A stretch of 64,000 nucleotides of DNA, taken from contig BCJC01000008.1 of NCBI GenBank assembly GCA_001600175.1, forward strand, positions 994,781 through 1,058,780, given 5' to 3'. Position 1 is the stretch's first letter; each line of letters opens with the position of its first letter. This document shows positions 43,183-54,531 of this stretch, in pieces. A program made the position numbers and the translations under genes. The DNA comes from Erythrobasidium yunnanense (lineage: Eukaryota; Basidiomycota; Cystobasidiomycetes; Erythrobasidiales; Erythrobasidiaceae). The notes under the pieces are model-generated. The model searched no databases. It was given only the letters and a program-made list of their open reading frames with translations, and was not told the DNA's origin.

Positions 43183-46100
43183 TCATACTTCTTTATCAGC
43201 TTCTCCGTCCGCGTCTACTGCACCCTCCTGAGCGGGATAGTCCAGCTGTGCTGCTGGCAGATCCGCATTGGCCGCTGCTATGTCCATCTGCGATGCGCCT
43301 TTCTCGCCTTCTTGTTTTTGCAACTCTGTATCGCTAGTAGTTGCAGTCTGCTCTCCCTTCTCCTGAAGTATGCTGCTCTGGGTGATACTGACTGTCTCGG
43401 TCACTGCAGGATCAGCTTGCTCCTCAGCCTCCCCGCCCGAGTTGTCGGTCGGCTCAATCATCGTTGTTGACGCGACCTCCTCAATTACGACAGTAGCTTC
43501 GATTGGTTCTGCTTGTGAGGTCATTGGCAGGTCCTCTTCGATTGGTGCGATCTCTAAGTTGGCCTCCACAGTCACGGTCTCTTCCCTTACCACATCAGTT
43601 GCTCCTTCTACTACTGCCTCGGGTACCTGTGGCGCCGAGTTCTCCGCCTCAGCTGGTGCCTCAAAGCTTGCCTGAGTCTCATTTGATGCTTGTACAGCTT
43701 GTTGCGCAATGGGAGATGCTACAGATGTATCTTCTGCGAGAGCGTTGTCCACGTCTATTGGCTGCCACCCAAGCACTGGCTCTTGGGTGATGACTTCTGT
43801 ACTTGGCTCGCCCGATTTATCGGACGTCAGAGTATTTGATGCAGCTGCGCCCTCAACTTCGCTTGCTGCAGGCTGCTCAGCTTTGTTGGGAGTTGCCGGA
43901 GATTTGATCATCGACGGCATTCCCAAGCAGGTCCGTTGCAGCCGCATCTGTAGATGGTCGGGCATCGTCACGGAGAAGGCCAGACGGTACTGTATCGCTG
44001 GTCTCCGACGGCTCGACATGATTGACCGCGATGTGGTCAGCATCGCTTGTTTGTGCGTCTGCTCGCTCTGTCTGAGCTTCGTGGCTTGGCTTCATCGCCT
44101 GCGGCACTTCGGCATTGGAAAATTGCGATGAGGTAACAGCCTCTGCTTGAGCCATGGCCTCTCGTGTAGCCTCTTCTATGGCTTTTTCGGCTGCTGCATC
44201 TTGAGACTCCGGCCTTGGCGTCGTACGCTCGTGCTGCAGAGCACTGTCCGAAGACTGCGCCGTCGAGGCTGCGGCAGGTAACAGAGGTTCTGTCTCATCG
44301 TCCGATGCCTCCTGCACCGTTGTCTGCTGTTGCGGATCGTGCTCCTCGACCGGCACTAGCTCTTGCTGTTCGGTCCCGTCTCCCAAGTCATCTTTCGTAG
44401 GAAGAGGTTGTCGGCCATCCTCGACCCACTGTACATACTCTTCAATGACTTTTGGCCATTCTTGGGCATCCGCAACGAAGCCTGTGATTTGCGTCCTGTC
44501 TTTATCGGCGAAGGTGACGGCATGCACGAAGTTCAGAGTAGCCTGCCACAGTTCCTCCGTTACAGGCTCCTCGCGGTCGAGGACGTCGGTATAATACTCG
44601 AGAAGGTCGTCACCGACTGTGGAGTAGCTAGCCAATATGCAGGACCAAGTTGCTATAACGGTCTGCCGGAAATGGACAAATCAGTCTCTATCTGCTATCG
44701 AAGTGTGGAGTAATTACTTCGAACGGGTAATCACTTGTCTGAAAATCGTGCATCACGCCGTATACATAGTTGTAGAAGCCAAAGTAACGCTGAGGAATGC
44801 ACTCATAATCAACAGGCTCAGCGTCTTCAGCAGCCTCCGCTCCCTTGCGAGAGTGCACTCGAGGGAAGACTGTGTCCCAAAGGTTCTGCAGATACTGCTG
44901 AAGCCTTTCCGGTGAGTCGATCCTACCCATATAGTGATCAGTATTTGCGTTCTTTGGAGGGTCTGTGTAAGCTTACATCTCATCTAGCATGTGCTCTCTG
45001 AACTTGTCGCGGCCCAACATGTGTACGGATGTGCTTTGAAGCTGCCAAGCTAGCAGCATGAGATGCGGATCCAGGTTGGCTCTGAAGTCCTCGGGGCTAG
45101 TAGTCTCGGTAGCATTGCTGTTCTTGTCGTGAATAAGGGGAAATGTCATCTGAGATGTGAATAGCTTTGCAATCTCCCTCTCAGCTATAGTAGTCGAAGA
45201 AAAGTCTGCAGAGGCAGCATGTAAGCATTCCACTGCACTCGTTCAAGTTCGTCACGTCCTTACCTGTAAAGGTTGACATCCATTGATCTAATTTAGCCTT
45301 GCTAAATCGCTCCTCTTCTGATAGACCGGGATTTGAGGTGCCCTCTGCATCTTCTTCGCCTTCACTGGCTTTGCCACTGGAAGGCTCAACAGACGTTTTT
45401 GGGACGATGGAGTCTTCTCTGTAGGTAGCAGGTGCTTTTCGGGGCCGACGCCCTGCTGTTGGTACACTGTAGATGCCAACTTTGGACGTGCCGTTGGGTT
45501 TCCGAGCGGATGGAGTAGTCTCCTCGCCAATCAGACTTTGATTGCCGGATGAGCTGTTTCGCAAGCCTGCAATGGAAGGCGGGTCTATGTCCATCTTTTG
45601 TGAATTCGCAACAGCTCGGCGGATCTTGTCCAAAGGCGGCTGCAACCTCGGTGAGTCATCCTTATCGTCTACCTCCATCTCAAATTCGAACTCCTCGTGC
45701 TCTTCTAGGATGTACACCGTAACATCATTCTCGTCATCCACGACATCGTCGGGCTCAATGACTTCGTACTCCGATAGGATATGTAAAGACAGCCGCGACC
45801 TGCGAGGCTTAAAGGAGGTGGAAGCTTGCTCATTATGCCGCGGCGCTGAAGATTCTCGTCTAGGAGACGCTCTCTTCGAGTGCTTGTTCGCCCCTCCAAA
45901 AGTTCTCTTAGAAACTGCACGAGCAGGCTGTGGAGATGCAAGATTCGTGTCACCGTCTCTGGTACCGGCGAAGTCTTCGTCATTGTGATATCGAGCTGAA
46001 GTTGAAGCTGCCACAGTGATAGAGTCGTCATCTCTATCGCTGACTACCCTGCTGTTCTTGTTACTCTGCAAAGAAGGCTTGTTGCTGTTGGACATCGTCT

Positions 46101-49100
46101 GCGTGCTTTCCGTAGGTATGGACAAGTACGGCAAACGTGAAGGACCTGCCTCAGACGTGCCGTCCTGACAATATGCCGCATCTTGGGGAAGGAACGAGCT
46201 TTGGGAGTAGTCGAAGTTGTCGTTGTCCATGTAACTATCGTCATGATAGCCGAACGGCGGTAAAGACTCGCGCTTTTCAGACTGATTACCCAAAGATTCT
46301 GTATCTATTGCGAGGTGGGGTGGCCGGAGCGCAGAACTGAAAGAAGTGGAAGGCTCTTCCGATTTCCGTTTCGAGCTACCGAAGAGAGTGCTGCTCTTCG
46401 CAACGGTAACGACGTCTTCATCATCATCGTCCGAGTAAGTCTCGGCTAGCGATTTGCGGATGCCTCGCGATATGCCTCTGGAGAATCCTAAAGGAGCTGG
46501 CTTACCAGGTGAAAGGGATCGGACAGGTCGTTGGGACTTCTTCCCAGCCGACTGAAAGGCAGTTGACGACTTTCTCGCCTTCTTGGTGTCACGCTGCCGA
46601 ACGATGCACTATATCAGCGATCCAGCGTACATGGACATGATTTTGCGCACGCACCTTAGCACGACCGTTTGACATGCTAGACTCGTCCTCCAGTTTCATG
46701 GGAGTTCCTAGCTTCTCCCATTCTTTGGTGCGCTGCCTTGAGGAGGGCTTTTTCGCATCGCGGGAAGTAGCTTCGCTGTTGCTGTCTTGACTAGTGGACC
46801 GATCACCACCTTGGGCAGCTGTAAGACCTGACTGGAGCTCCGGCGGAAGATCAAAGTCGTCTTCATCGCCATTTTCATTTGGTTGTCTCGGCACAGGAAT
46901 GTTGTCATCAATACTCTTGGCTGCACCGGGCATGCTCTTGCGAGAGCGCTGCGCTTTACTTTGTGCGGGAGCCGGCGATTTGCTCTGTGATGGATGAATC
47001 ATCTCGCCTGAAAAGCTTTCATTGACTTCCGCAACAGCAATGTCTGGGACAAGAATATTCTCGAGATGATCGTCTCCCTCATATGTCAGTTCTGCCGGAT
47101 GAAATGAAGAGGAAGCGGCATCCGTACTGGGTCCTGCTTCGTCATGCTCTACTTCAGTGTCGATTTGCCGGACTTCCGGGGTCCGCCGAAGAGCAGGAGA
47201 AGCGTTGATCGATGAGCGTCCTAGACCTTCTGCTGTTGGAGTTGAACGGGATTCTTCGGGCCCGAGCCGAGTAGCCTGATCTGCTTCATCTGCACGAACT
47301 TCGGGTGCAGCAGAAATCGACGCATTGCTTCCGAGCATAGTCTGTGTGGGCTGTACCACTTCTTCGAGTTGCCCATCGTTCAATGAGACATCCTCATGAA
47401 TGCTCATAATGCCTTGCTGTTCGGCTCGAGATGCGTGGGGCTCCGCTTCTGACACGGTAGCTGGCTTCTCGACCTTTGGCGCAACCTTGACGGTCCTCGG
47501 CGTGCGCGAAGCATTCAGATCCGCAATATACCCGGATGTGTTCGATGATGGCAAAGTTTCGGCTTGGTTGAGCGATGCTTCAGAAGGCGACTGCTCTTGC
47601 ATGTCCTGTTGGTTGTTGAGCCGTGCGAGGGGTTCTTCGAGGCCAGCTTGCAGGTTGAGTATGGCTGAACTTCTGCTGATCTCTGAGGGCAGACCGCCCT
47701 CCTTGCCTGCTTGTGCATTGGACTCTGGCTGCACAGATACTTCTCGTTGAGCAACCGCAGCTTCCTCAACGCCGAATGTGTCTGGATCGCTCTCCATAGC
47801 TTGCTGCGTATCTGGCAAATTGAGTAATGCAGAGTGGATCGCTACGGTTTCCGTAAATTGAAAAGGATGTAGTGGAAGACTCTGAGATTGGGAAGGTAAA
47901 GGGTCCATATCGACTTCCATCTCTCCACTGCTCACATCGGCGATAGCACCAGTTGCGTCACTTCGCTCTTCCTCATCTCGCTGCACAATCTCAACAGTAT
48001 TTACTTGCGTTAACCCGATGGTCCCTTCCTTATCTTTAGAAACGCGCTCTGCCCTAGTGACCACGATCTTCTCTACAACTGCGGCGCTTCCCGGCTGTTC
48101 CTCTTCGGCTTCTGAGAAAATACCTGCAGAGGCATCCGAATCGTCTCCTGCAGTCTCGATGACTGTAGTTTCTGTCTGGAAGACAGAGGTGACGGCTTCG
48201 TCGTCTGCTTCGATATCAGGCAGTGCTGCAGCGGAGCGCACAGGTTCCGGTGAGGTGGAGGGCGAACTAGCCTGGCGAGCTACAGCGATTGAAGGCTGCG
48301 CAGGTCTTGGGCGAGTCGTCTTACGAGCTGCGCTGGGCTTTGAACGGCTAGGCTTTCTTTGTTTCCTGATGTCGGCTTCTAAGTCATCGTCCGAAACAAT
48401 TGCTTCGGGCGTGACCTTTTCTTGTTTGCTGGACGTGACGGACGGAGAAATTGAGGCAGGCTGTAAATTCTCGGCTTCAGATTGCTCTTGAGCGTCTGAA
48501 GGTGCTTCTTGAGGTGGACCGGCATGTAGATCGATAAGGGACGTATCTGGTATGATAGTTAGCGGCTCGCTTGGCTCAGCAGGTGGCGACCTTGAGGCTT
48601 CGACAGAAGGCGAGCGTGTGGGGATATCCGCGGTTGGTAGATCTTCCCGTTCGTCATCAATGTCTTGCAAAGGGGCAGCAAGGGTAGTCTTTTTAGTCTT
48701 GCTAGAGCTTCCCTTCAGCTTTGCTGAGCCACCGACTTGAGGAGAGACCGTAGGTTTGGACGAAGAGGCGCGAGGACTAGACCCAATGCGGATAGTGGAT
48801 GACTGAGTCTTCTTTCTCTGCGGCGAAAGAGGCTTGTCCGGCGAAAAGAGCATCTCGTCATCTGAGCCATCAGAGTCTGCTCGAACAGGTGCTTTCTCCT
48901 CTTTGTGTTGCGCATCTTCCGCCACCTCCGACAATCTCGAGAATATCAGAGAAGGAGGTAAAGCATATGGATCTTCTTCCTCAGGTCCATCCTCTGTAGC
49001 GCTACTATCGATCTCCTGCACTACAGGCGCCGGGGCTTTCGCCTTTGTGGACTTGGTGACTTTGCTAGACTTGCTTGTTGTAGCAGGAGGAGGAGGAGGG

Positions 49101-51657
49101 GACGGGGACCGCGACGGAGATGCCGGTCGAGACTGCACAGGCGTAGATACCGCAGACTTCTTCCTAGCTTTGTTAAGGACGCTCTTTGACTTCGCCTTGG
49201 CTTGCGTGGCTTTCATGACGGCCGGCTCGTCATCCGAGTCTGACTCGGGCTCTGGTGCAGGTGCAGGTGCAGGCGCAGGCGCTGCCTTCTGCTTCTCCGG
49301 CTTGCTCGTCGAAGTCGATACCTTTCGATCATTATCAGATTCGCGTATGCTGGGTCTCCTACTAATGACTTCTACGCTGAACCTTGCTTCAGGTAATGAA
49401 GCTCTCTTGACTGGCTTGCTAGACGAACTTGCAGCAGAAGCATCGGATTTCCTCAAGCTCGGCCGGCGTGAAGGTTTGGTAGGAACAGTATTGGCAGCAG
49501 GCCTGTAATCTTCCTGTTCCTCTTCCGCAGGCTGCTTGCCTTTGTTCGACTTCGATCTCGAGTTGGATGTATTCCCTCTGTCTGAATCTGCTTGAAGCCT
49601 ATCCTCATCCGAAGAAGGGTATAGATCTTCGTTAACCGACAAGCCAGGTATAGTATCCTGGAAAGCAGGTACGTAGCCGTTCTTGTCTGCCTTGGGCTTC
49701 GATTTCGAGCTACTTGAAGGTCGACTAGGAGCGCTAACAAGCTTCCTTGCGCTACTCTTCTTGGATGATGTAGGTACGGTAGCTACGACCATGCCGTCAT
49801 CATCCGAATCATCCTCCAATTCATCCACTTCTTCCTCACTCGACACAGCAGCATGCTTAGGAGCAGGCTTTGCGACCTTTCGAACGGGCGTAGGTACAGT
49901 TTTGCCCTTACTTTCCCGTCGTTCGCTCCTTTCTGGCTGCGGCAAAGATGCTCTGGGCTTCTTGACTTTCTCTGGTGACTTCGTCTTAGTAGTGGGAACA
50001 GCCACGACAACATTGTCTTCATCGTCGTCATCATCTTGGCTTTCCGCCGCCGCCGAGGTATTGGAGGAAATGCTTTCGGCTTGTGCTGGAGCCGCCTTCC
50101 GCTTTGTCGAAGATGGTCGTGAGGTAGAAGCCGCTGGACTGGCTTCCGCTCGAGAATTGCTCGTCGTGAAAGGTCTAGGACGAGCGCTGCTGCTGGCTTT
50201 GGCAGATTTGTCGACTGAAGTGACAGAGGTTTGCTTGGCGGAGACTTTCCTCGCGGGTATGACCACCGTCGGTTGTAGTAGAGGAGGCGATTGATGCTTC
50301 TGGTGAAAAGAATGCTTCTTCAGTGTTATGCATCGATCGCGAAAAGCGAAAACAAGAGCTTACCTTGGCTAAGCTACTTCGTCTTCCCTCTCCCGTACTT
50401 GTCTTGCTTGCTCCGACCTTGATGGGTGCAGGTGCTACAGCAGGAGTGTACGATGTGCCAGCTTGTGCTTTCGCCTTAGTCGCGCTTGCGATAGATGGGA
50501 TAATCTCCACGTCGTCTTCCGAATCACTACCATGATACTCTTCATACTGTTTCGTAGGTGGTGCTGAAGGTTTCGCTGGCTTTGCAGCATTCGGAGCCGC
50601 CTTGGCTGGTGAAGCTGTACTTGTAGAAGTTGTTTTCTTCTTGACGGGCGGTTGAGTCGCTTTGCTCGATGAGGAAGCTTTCTTTGATGAGATGACAGCG
50701 GCTGCTACGATGTCGGAATCGCTGCTTTCCTCGTCTTCGTTAGCCATGCTGTTTGAGGCAGCCGCCGGCTTGATTTGTACCTCTGAAGATCCAGAGGAGC
50801 TAGTAGACTCGCGACGCCTCTTCTTGCTGGTAGCAGTAGGGCCGGTCTCAGAAAGTCTCTTGGCTTGTACCTTGCTTGGTTTGGACGGTCCTGTCGAGGT
50901 AGAGCTCTTCTTCCTTCTGACATCGTCAAGCACTTCTTCACGCTCCTTCTCCTGACACCCTCAAGTATCAGAATGGTAAAATACCCTCAGTAGTATGCCT
51001 GCTCACCTTGCGGCCGGCTGTCTCTACAGAGTCTCGGCCTTTCTTCTTTAGCTTGCTAGACTGCTCTTGCGTCCTGCGTGACCTGTCCTCGTCCTCAATA
51101 TCCTCAGGAGGCTCATAGTATCTATTCTTTGGGCGTTTCTTGCTAGGCTGTTGATCCGCTTTACCAGATTTGGCCGGGCTCTTCTTGTCTGGTATCTTCT
51201 GCTTCTTGCTGCTGTTGTTGCTGCTGCTGCTTCCACCAATGTACTCGTTCTCCTGCTGTAGTTGATGTGCTACATCGTCCTTTCTTGACCGCTTCTTAGC
51301 TGGTGGGGATGGCTCTTCCAGGCGTCTCTTCTTTGATCCGGTCCCTGCGGATGCACCTTCTAAACTGCTTCTGGCTTTGACCGATGGTTCTCTGCTGCTT
51401 GATGTTGATTGCTGCTTCTTTGCGGTAGAGCTGCTCTGTTTGCTGCTGCTTGCATTACCGCTCTTTTTGGCAGCCGGTGGTGCTTGTTTCGCTGGGATTG
51501 ATGTTACAACAACATCTGAATCATCATCATCGTCGTTGTCTGATCCTGATCCTGAGCCTGACGATGCAGACGTCGACGCTTGCTGCTGCTGCTGCTGCTG
51601 CTTCCTGCTGGACTGTGCGGTCGCCGTTCCAGCGTGCTTTCGCTTGAAGATGGCCAT
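43183..51657 (-). CDS. Giant protein with C-terminal DCN1-type PONY (cullin neddylation) domain
   Basis: Eight exons, all in phase: 51657-51007, 50951-50364, 50299-46655, 46593-45264, 45205-44977, 44922-44718, 44662-43916, 43872-43183; about 2,694 residues. Residues 1-2050 are disordered, rich in Ser/Lys/Glu, with a Q7 run. They contain at least six acidic blocks followed by a beta-branched core, e.g. DDSDVVVTSIPAK, SDSDIVAAAVISSKK, DEDNVVVAVPTTK, DDDGMVVATVPTSSK, resembling SUMO-interacting motifs. From about 2053 comes the PONY domain: FSKAKLDQWMSTFTDFSS, LDPHLMLLAWQLQSTSVHML, IDSPERLQQYLQNLW, CIPQRYFGFYNYVYGVMHDF, TVIATWSCILASYSTVGDDL, and EWPKVIEEYVQWVEDGR. Dcn1 proteins (usually about 260 residues) are NEDD8 E3 factors for cullins. 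The acidic patch Asp is Glu here. A two-gene model (break at 46.6 kb) is possible, but exon 4 has no early ATG and carries the sixth motif. The last intron (43 nt) is the weakest. Confidence 0.8.
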
Positions 51658-51966
51658 GACTTGACTGAGAGCTGCTTCAGCCGGTCATCATTGCGATTGT
51701 ATGCTGAGATGAGTTGTCGGTCTAATGGAGACCTCTCTGTTTCTCGCCAATATCTCGTATATGTCCCACCGCTAACTCTTACCACGTCTACAAGAACCAT
51801 GCACGATTTCTGTCTCTACTGCCGGTAGCATCCTTTACTGCATCCTTCCGGCTGTTGCTCCCGTCTGGTCCTGGGCTCTACTTTCGCTGCTCCTCCTCAT
51901 CCCTTCCAGTCGCTCCTCATCCCTTCCAGTCGTTCAGTGTTCTTCGCTACTCTCTTCAACGCTCTT

Positions 51967-52673
51967 ATGCCGCCTATGCCCAGCTGTGCGTACTGCACGG
52001 ACGCCTTTTCCGCCGGGATCCCGATTTACGACTGTATCACTTCAACATGTGGTCATATCTTCCACGAGGCCTGTGCTAAGGAGGCAGAGTTAGAGACTGA
52101 AGAGCTATATCCTTGTCTCGCCAGAGACAAATGTGGGATTGGCCAGTGGATCGGGAAGGACATGAGGAGAAATTACGCTGTGGAAGCCATAGTCAGGCTA
52201 CTACAGGCGCCTGAGGTGGGAGATCCATCGACATCGCCGCAAGACACGACATCACGGACCACAGGACGAACGGCCGGCTCCACACTACCAGACGCATCCT
52301 TTCCGATGAGCCAGAATCCCGCGAAGAGAAGAAAGACGTCCGAAGAAAGCGCAGAGTCTATAGAGAGTGAGCCAATAAAGTCCAACATATATCTTCAAGG
52401 CTCACAAGCTATGCAGCAGGCCCACTATATATCAGCCGGGCCGCTGAAAATGCAAGCAACACTGAAGAGGCGATTGCGGACCAGGCAGAGGCTATTCTGA
52501 CCACTTACGAAGGAGAGACGGTCACAGAAGAGGCAGAGGAAGATCAAAAAGCGTTCGAACAGGAGGAACAGAGCAGGAAAGAAGCCTGGTTCTCCAGGAC
52601 TGTGGACGAGTATGGCGCGCCGCCACACAGTCAATACGTTCGAAGCTCGTATGCTCCATCAAGTCAACAATGA
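51967..52673 (+). CDS. RING-like zinc-finger protein
   Basis: Two exons, 51967-52379 and 52436-52673; 216 residues. The N-terminal 60 residues hold a RING/H2-type pattern: CAYC, a spaced Cys in YDCIT, then TCGHIFHEAC, and a final pair in CLARDKCG. The finger is followed by a hydrophobic helix YAVEAIVRLL. The rest is polar, with a basic KRRKTS (possible nuclear signal) and an acidic, glutamine-rich helix NTEEAIADQAEAILTTYEGE continuing into EEAEEDQKAFEQEEQSRKEA. The 56-base intron is inferred because it moves the reading into this long acidic helix. Likely an E3 ubiquitin-ligase or zinc scaffold; no orthologue recognised. It diverges from the giant PONY gene with about 310 bases between starts. 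Confidence 0.75.
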
Positions 52674-52934
52674 ACCGAAAGAGCGAATCGATGCGTTGGC
52701 TGGGGGATGTGGAGAGATGAGCGGTCAGAATCGCGCATTGGGCGCTACGGACACTCTACTCAATTCATACTGCTATACTCTAGACTTAAGACTGTATGTC
52801 GCTGTTGTTGTTTTCTACTACTTTCCTGCAAAATAGTCGCGAAAGCCGTTCTGGGTTTTGACTTCGGTCTAAACGCTGCAATCAACTGCCCACCTATCTG
52901 TACTGACATTGCGTACCGTTCTCATCCCATCTAT

Positions 52935-53312
52935 ATGTCTTCTGGTCCTACAGCCGGCCCTTCTGAGCCTTCGCAAAAGGAATATCATCTCAAGAAACAG
53001 CGCAATGAAGTCCGCTACGCGACTCTTAGCCAGACATGGGGAAAGGGCCCACGACTGCAAGTCATAATACAAGGATCAGAAGACCCTATTCGCATACCTA
53101 TGGCATTCCTCGAGCGAAGCGGCGACAATACCTGGGCTCTCGTGCATCATATGCTTAGCGCGACGGTTAATGAAGAGGGCTATATCTGCTCGCAGGCTGA
53201 TACCGATGGTGTTCGAGAACCTGTCGATCTGCGAGCTGTTCCAACCGTTGGCGGCTATCATTTTGTCCCGTTCAGTAAAGGCGCCCTGGCTGAACAACAC
53301 GGTCTCAGCTAA
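52935..53312 (+). CDS. Unrecognised small ORF; possible N-terminal part of a fungal HNH-nuclease-like gene
   Basis: 125-residue frame MSSGPTAGPSEPSQKEYHLK onward, with RLQVIIQGSEDPIRIPMAFL, WALVHHMLSATVNEEGYICS and VPTVGGYHFVPFSK. Alternating hydrophobic residues suggest a beta-rich fold. From memory the order resembles the N-terminal part of a family of fungal proteins that carry an HNH-type nuclease centre, but that is weak recall, not a match I can show. The piece at 53685-54055 looks like the C-terminal part of the same family, and the expected centre is not seen between them. It could equally be a complete small gene. Confidence 0.45.
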   Translation: MSSGPTAGPSEPSQKEYHLKKQRNEVRYATLSQTWGKGPRLQVIIQGSEDPIRIPMAFLERSGDNTWALVHHMLSATVNEEGYICSQADTDGVREPVDLRAVPTVGGYHFVPFSKGALAEQHGLS

Positions 53313-53673
53313 TAAAATATCGCTGATTCTGGTAGATACTTCGCAATTCTCCTGGGTCCGAGGCCCGCAAGGTCGAAGCAAATACAAAGCTGCCGGCAAC
53401 GAAGGAGTCGATGACGGGCGCGGTCTGCGTTTGAATACCCAAGAGCGTGTAAGCTAAGTCTGATACATACTCCTGCTTACATGGGGAGGTATCTAAGCCT
53501 GACTTCAGGAAAGCTATCATATGGATGTACATATCCGTGACTCTGACTGCCTGCTGAGCGGTACCCATCACCGTAGGTGTGAGGTAGTCAGCCTTGTGCC
53601 CGCGGAACGAGACGACGTAAGACGCTGCCTTCCAAGTATTTCTGCCGGGGAATAGCTCTGACACCAGTCGCAA
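53305..53673 (-). CDS. Doubtful antisense ORF
   Basis: 122-codon frame opening at a TTG, with the first ATG well inside (MGTAQQAVRV). Text such as RNTWKAASYVVSFRGHKADY and AFLKSGLDTSP looks protein-like. It sits head-on between two plus-strand ORFs and overlaps the end of the first by eight bases. A GTAAGC...GCAG pair (about 53423-53478) lies inside it. I cannot decide whether it is a gene, an exon of one, or chance. Confidence 0.22.
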   Translation of the reverse strand: MRLVSELFPGRNTWKAASYVVSFRGHKADYLTPTVMGTAQQAVRVTDMYIHMIAFLKSGLDTSPCKQEYVSDLAYTLLGIQTQTAPVIDSFVAGSFVFASTLRASDPGELRSIYQNQRYFIS

Positions 53674-53684
53674 TCTAGGTCATC

Positions 53685-54055
53685 ATGAGTCTGACGGATA
53701 AAGACTGTCTTACACCCCAACTAGCCAGTCACGCAATACTCGTGTCGCTCGAGTATTCTGCCGCGTACAAGGAGTGTGATTGGGCCTTATACCACAAAGT
53801 CAGTACGCACTCCTTCTCGGAAGGATCACATAGCTGACTGGCTTTCATCAGGAGGGCACCTACTACGTGCATGTATTCAGATCTCCTGACATGGTAGAGG
53901 AGTTTCATGGGAAAGCTATAGGTCCCGAGCGCTTCAATCCGAGAGTCCCCGTCGCAAAGAGACCGGATCCCCTATGGTGTGACTGGCACTATAGACAGTG
54001 CTGTATGATGGCACTCAGAGGCTTCTCAGCCGGTATGGCCATCAATGCATATTGA
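53685..54055 (+). CDS. Unrecognised two-exon gene; possible C-terminal part of an HNH-nuclease-like gene
   Basis: Exons 53685-53798 and 53852-54055; 105 residues. The first exon is too short to stand out as an ORF, but it opens with ATG and reads MSLTDKDCLTPQLASHAILV then SLEYSAAYKECDWALYHK. It joins in phase to EGTYYVHVFRSPDMVEEFHG, a PDPLWCDWHYRQCCMMALRG segment and the end FSAGMAINAY. The order (leucine-rich strand, acidic/aromatic WAL, G-YYVHVF, HG, then WHYxQCxM-RGFSAGM) recalls the C-terminal half of fungal HNH-type proteins. No HNH centre is present. Splice signals (GTCAGT, TTTCATCAG) are good. Confidence 0.5.
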
Positions 54056-54276
54056 GGCATGCCAATCGTCGCTCGATACCGCAACATCTAGATGTCAATC
54101 GCATCAACAGCCCTGGCCGACCGAGACGATGTGAATAATGCTCAGTTATCGCGGTTTCATCGTACACGATGTCTGAATACTACAAAATTCCAAGGCAGCG
54201 TCTTGACACAATCATAAAGCGCCGAACAGGTAAGGCTACATCGTTGAAATCGTTTTGCTATATTTATTTACTGACT

Positions 54277-54531
54277 ATGGTGCGTCTACTTGTACTTGTA
54301 AAGCTTGTCCTGCTGGCTCTATTGTCGACTGAATCAGCAGCGGCGTCTTCCCTGAAACGCACATGTCAAATCAGCTTCATTCAATGTAAGAAGAGACAAT
54401 GGGCACGCACTCCTCCATATCCGCCTCCTCCACCATATCTGCCTCCCCCTCCAAAACCTCTACCTCCCCCTCCGTATCTGCCTCCCCCTCCAAAGCCGCC
54501 ATTGCAGCGACCACCACCAGGCGGGCCATGA
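54277..54531 (+). CDS. Antisense proline-rich ORF with signal-peptide-like start
   Basis: 84 residues: MVRLLVLVKLVLLALLSTES then AAASSLKRTCQ, a convincing secretion signal with a possible Kex2 site (KR), followed by PPYPPPPPYLPPPPKPLPPP-type repeats. The proline part is simply the complement of the glycine-rich gene on the other strand. The signal-like part overlaps that gene's last intron and exon. An AT-rich TATATTTATTTA lies just upstream. It may be chance; I rate the minus-strand gene higher. Confidence 0.25.
   Translation: MVRLLVLVKLVLLALLSTESAAASSLKRTCQISFIQCKKRQWARTPPYPPPPPYLPPPPKPLPPPPYLPPPPKPPLQRPPPGGP

Noticed and set aside
48834-49508. 224-codon plus-strand ORF with a GAGAGAGAGA run
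   Set aside because: Antisense of the Ser/Pro/Lys-rich exon of the giant PONY gene; low complexity only. The same applies to 48018-48491 and 49683-50294.
46589-50266. Stand-alone 1,225-codon gene
   Set aside because: Both ends of this frame run into good splice sites that connect in phase to neighbouring exons; it has no ATG near its start and its last 19 codons are intron.
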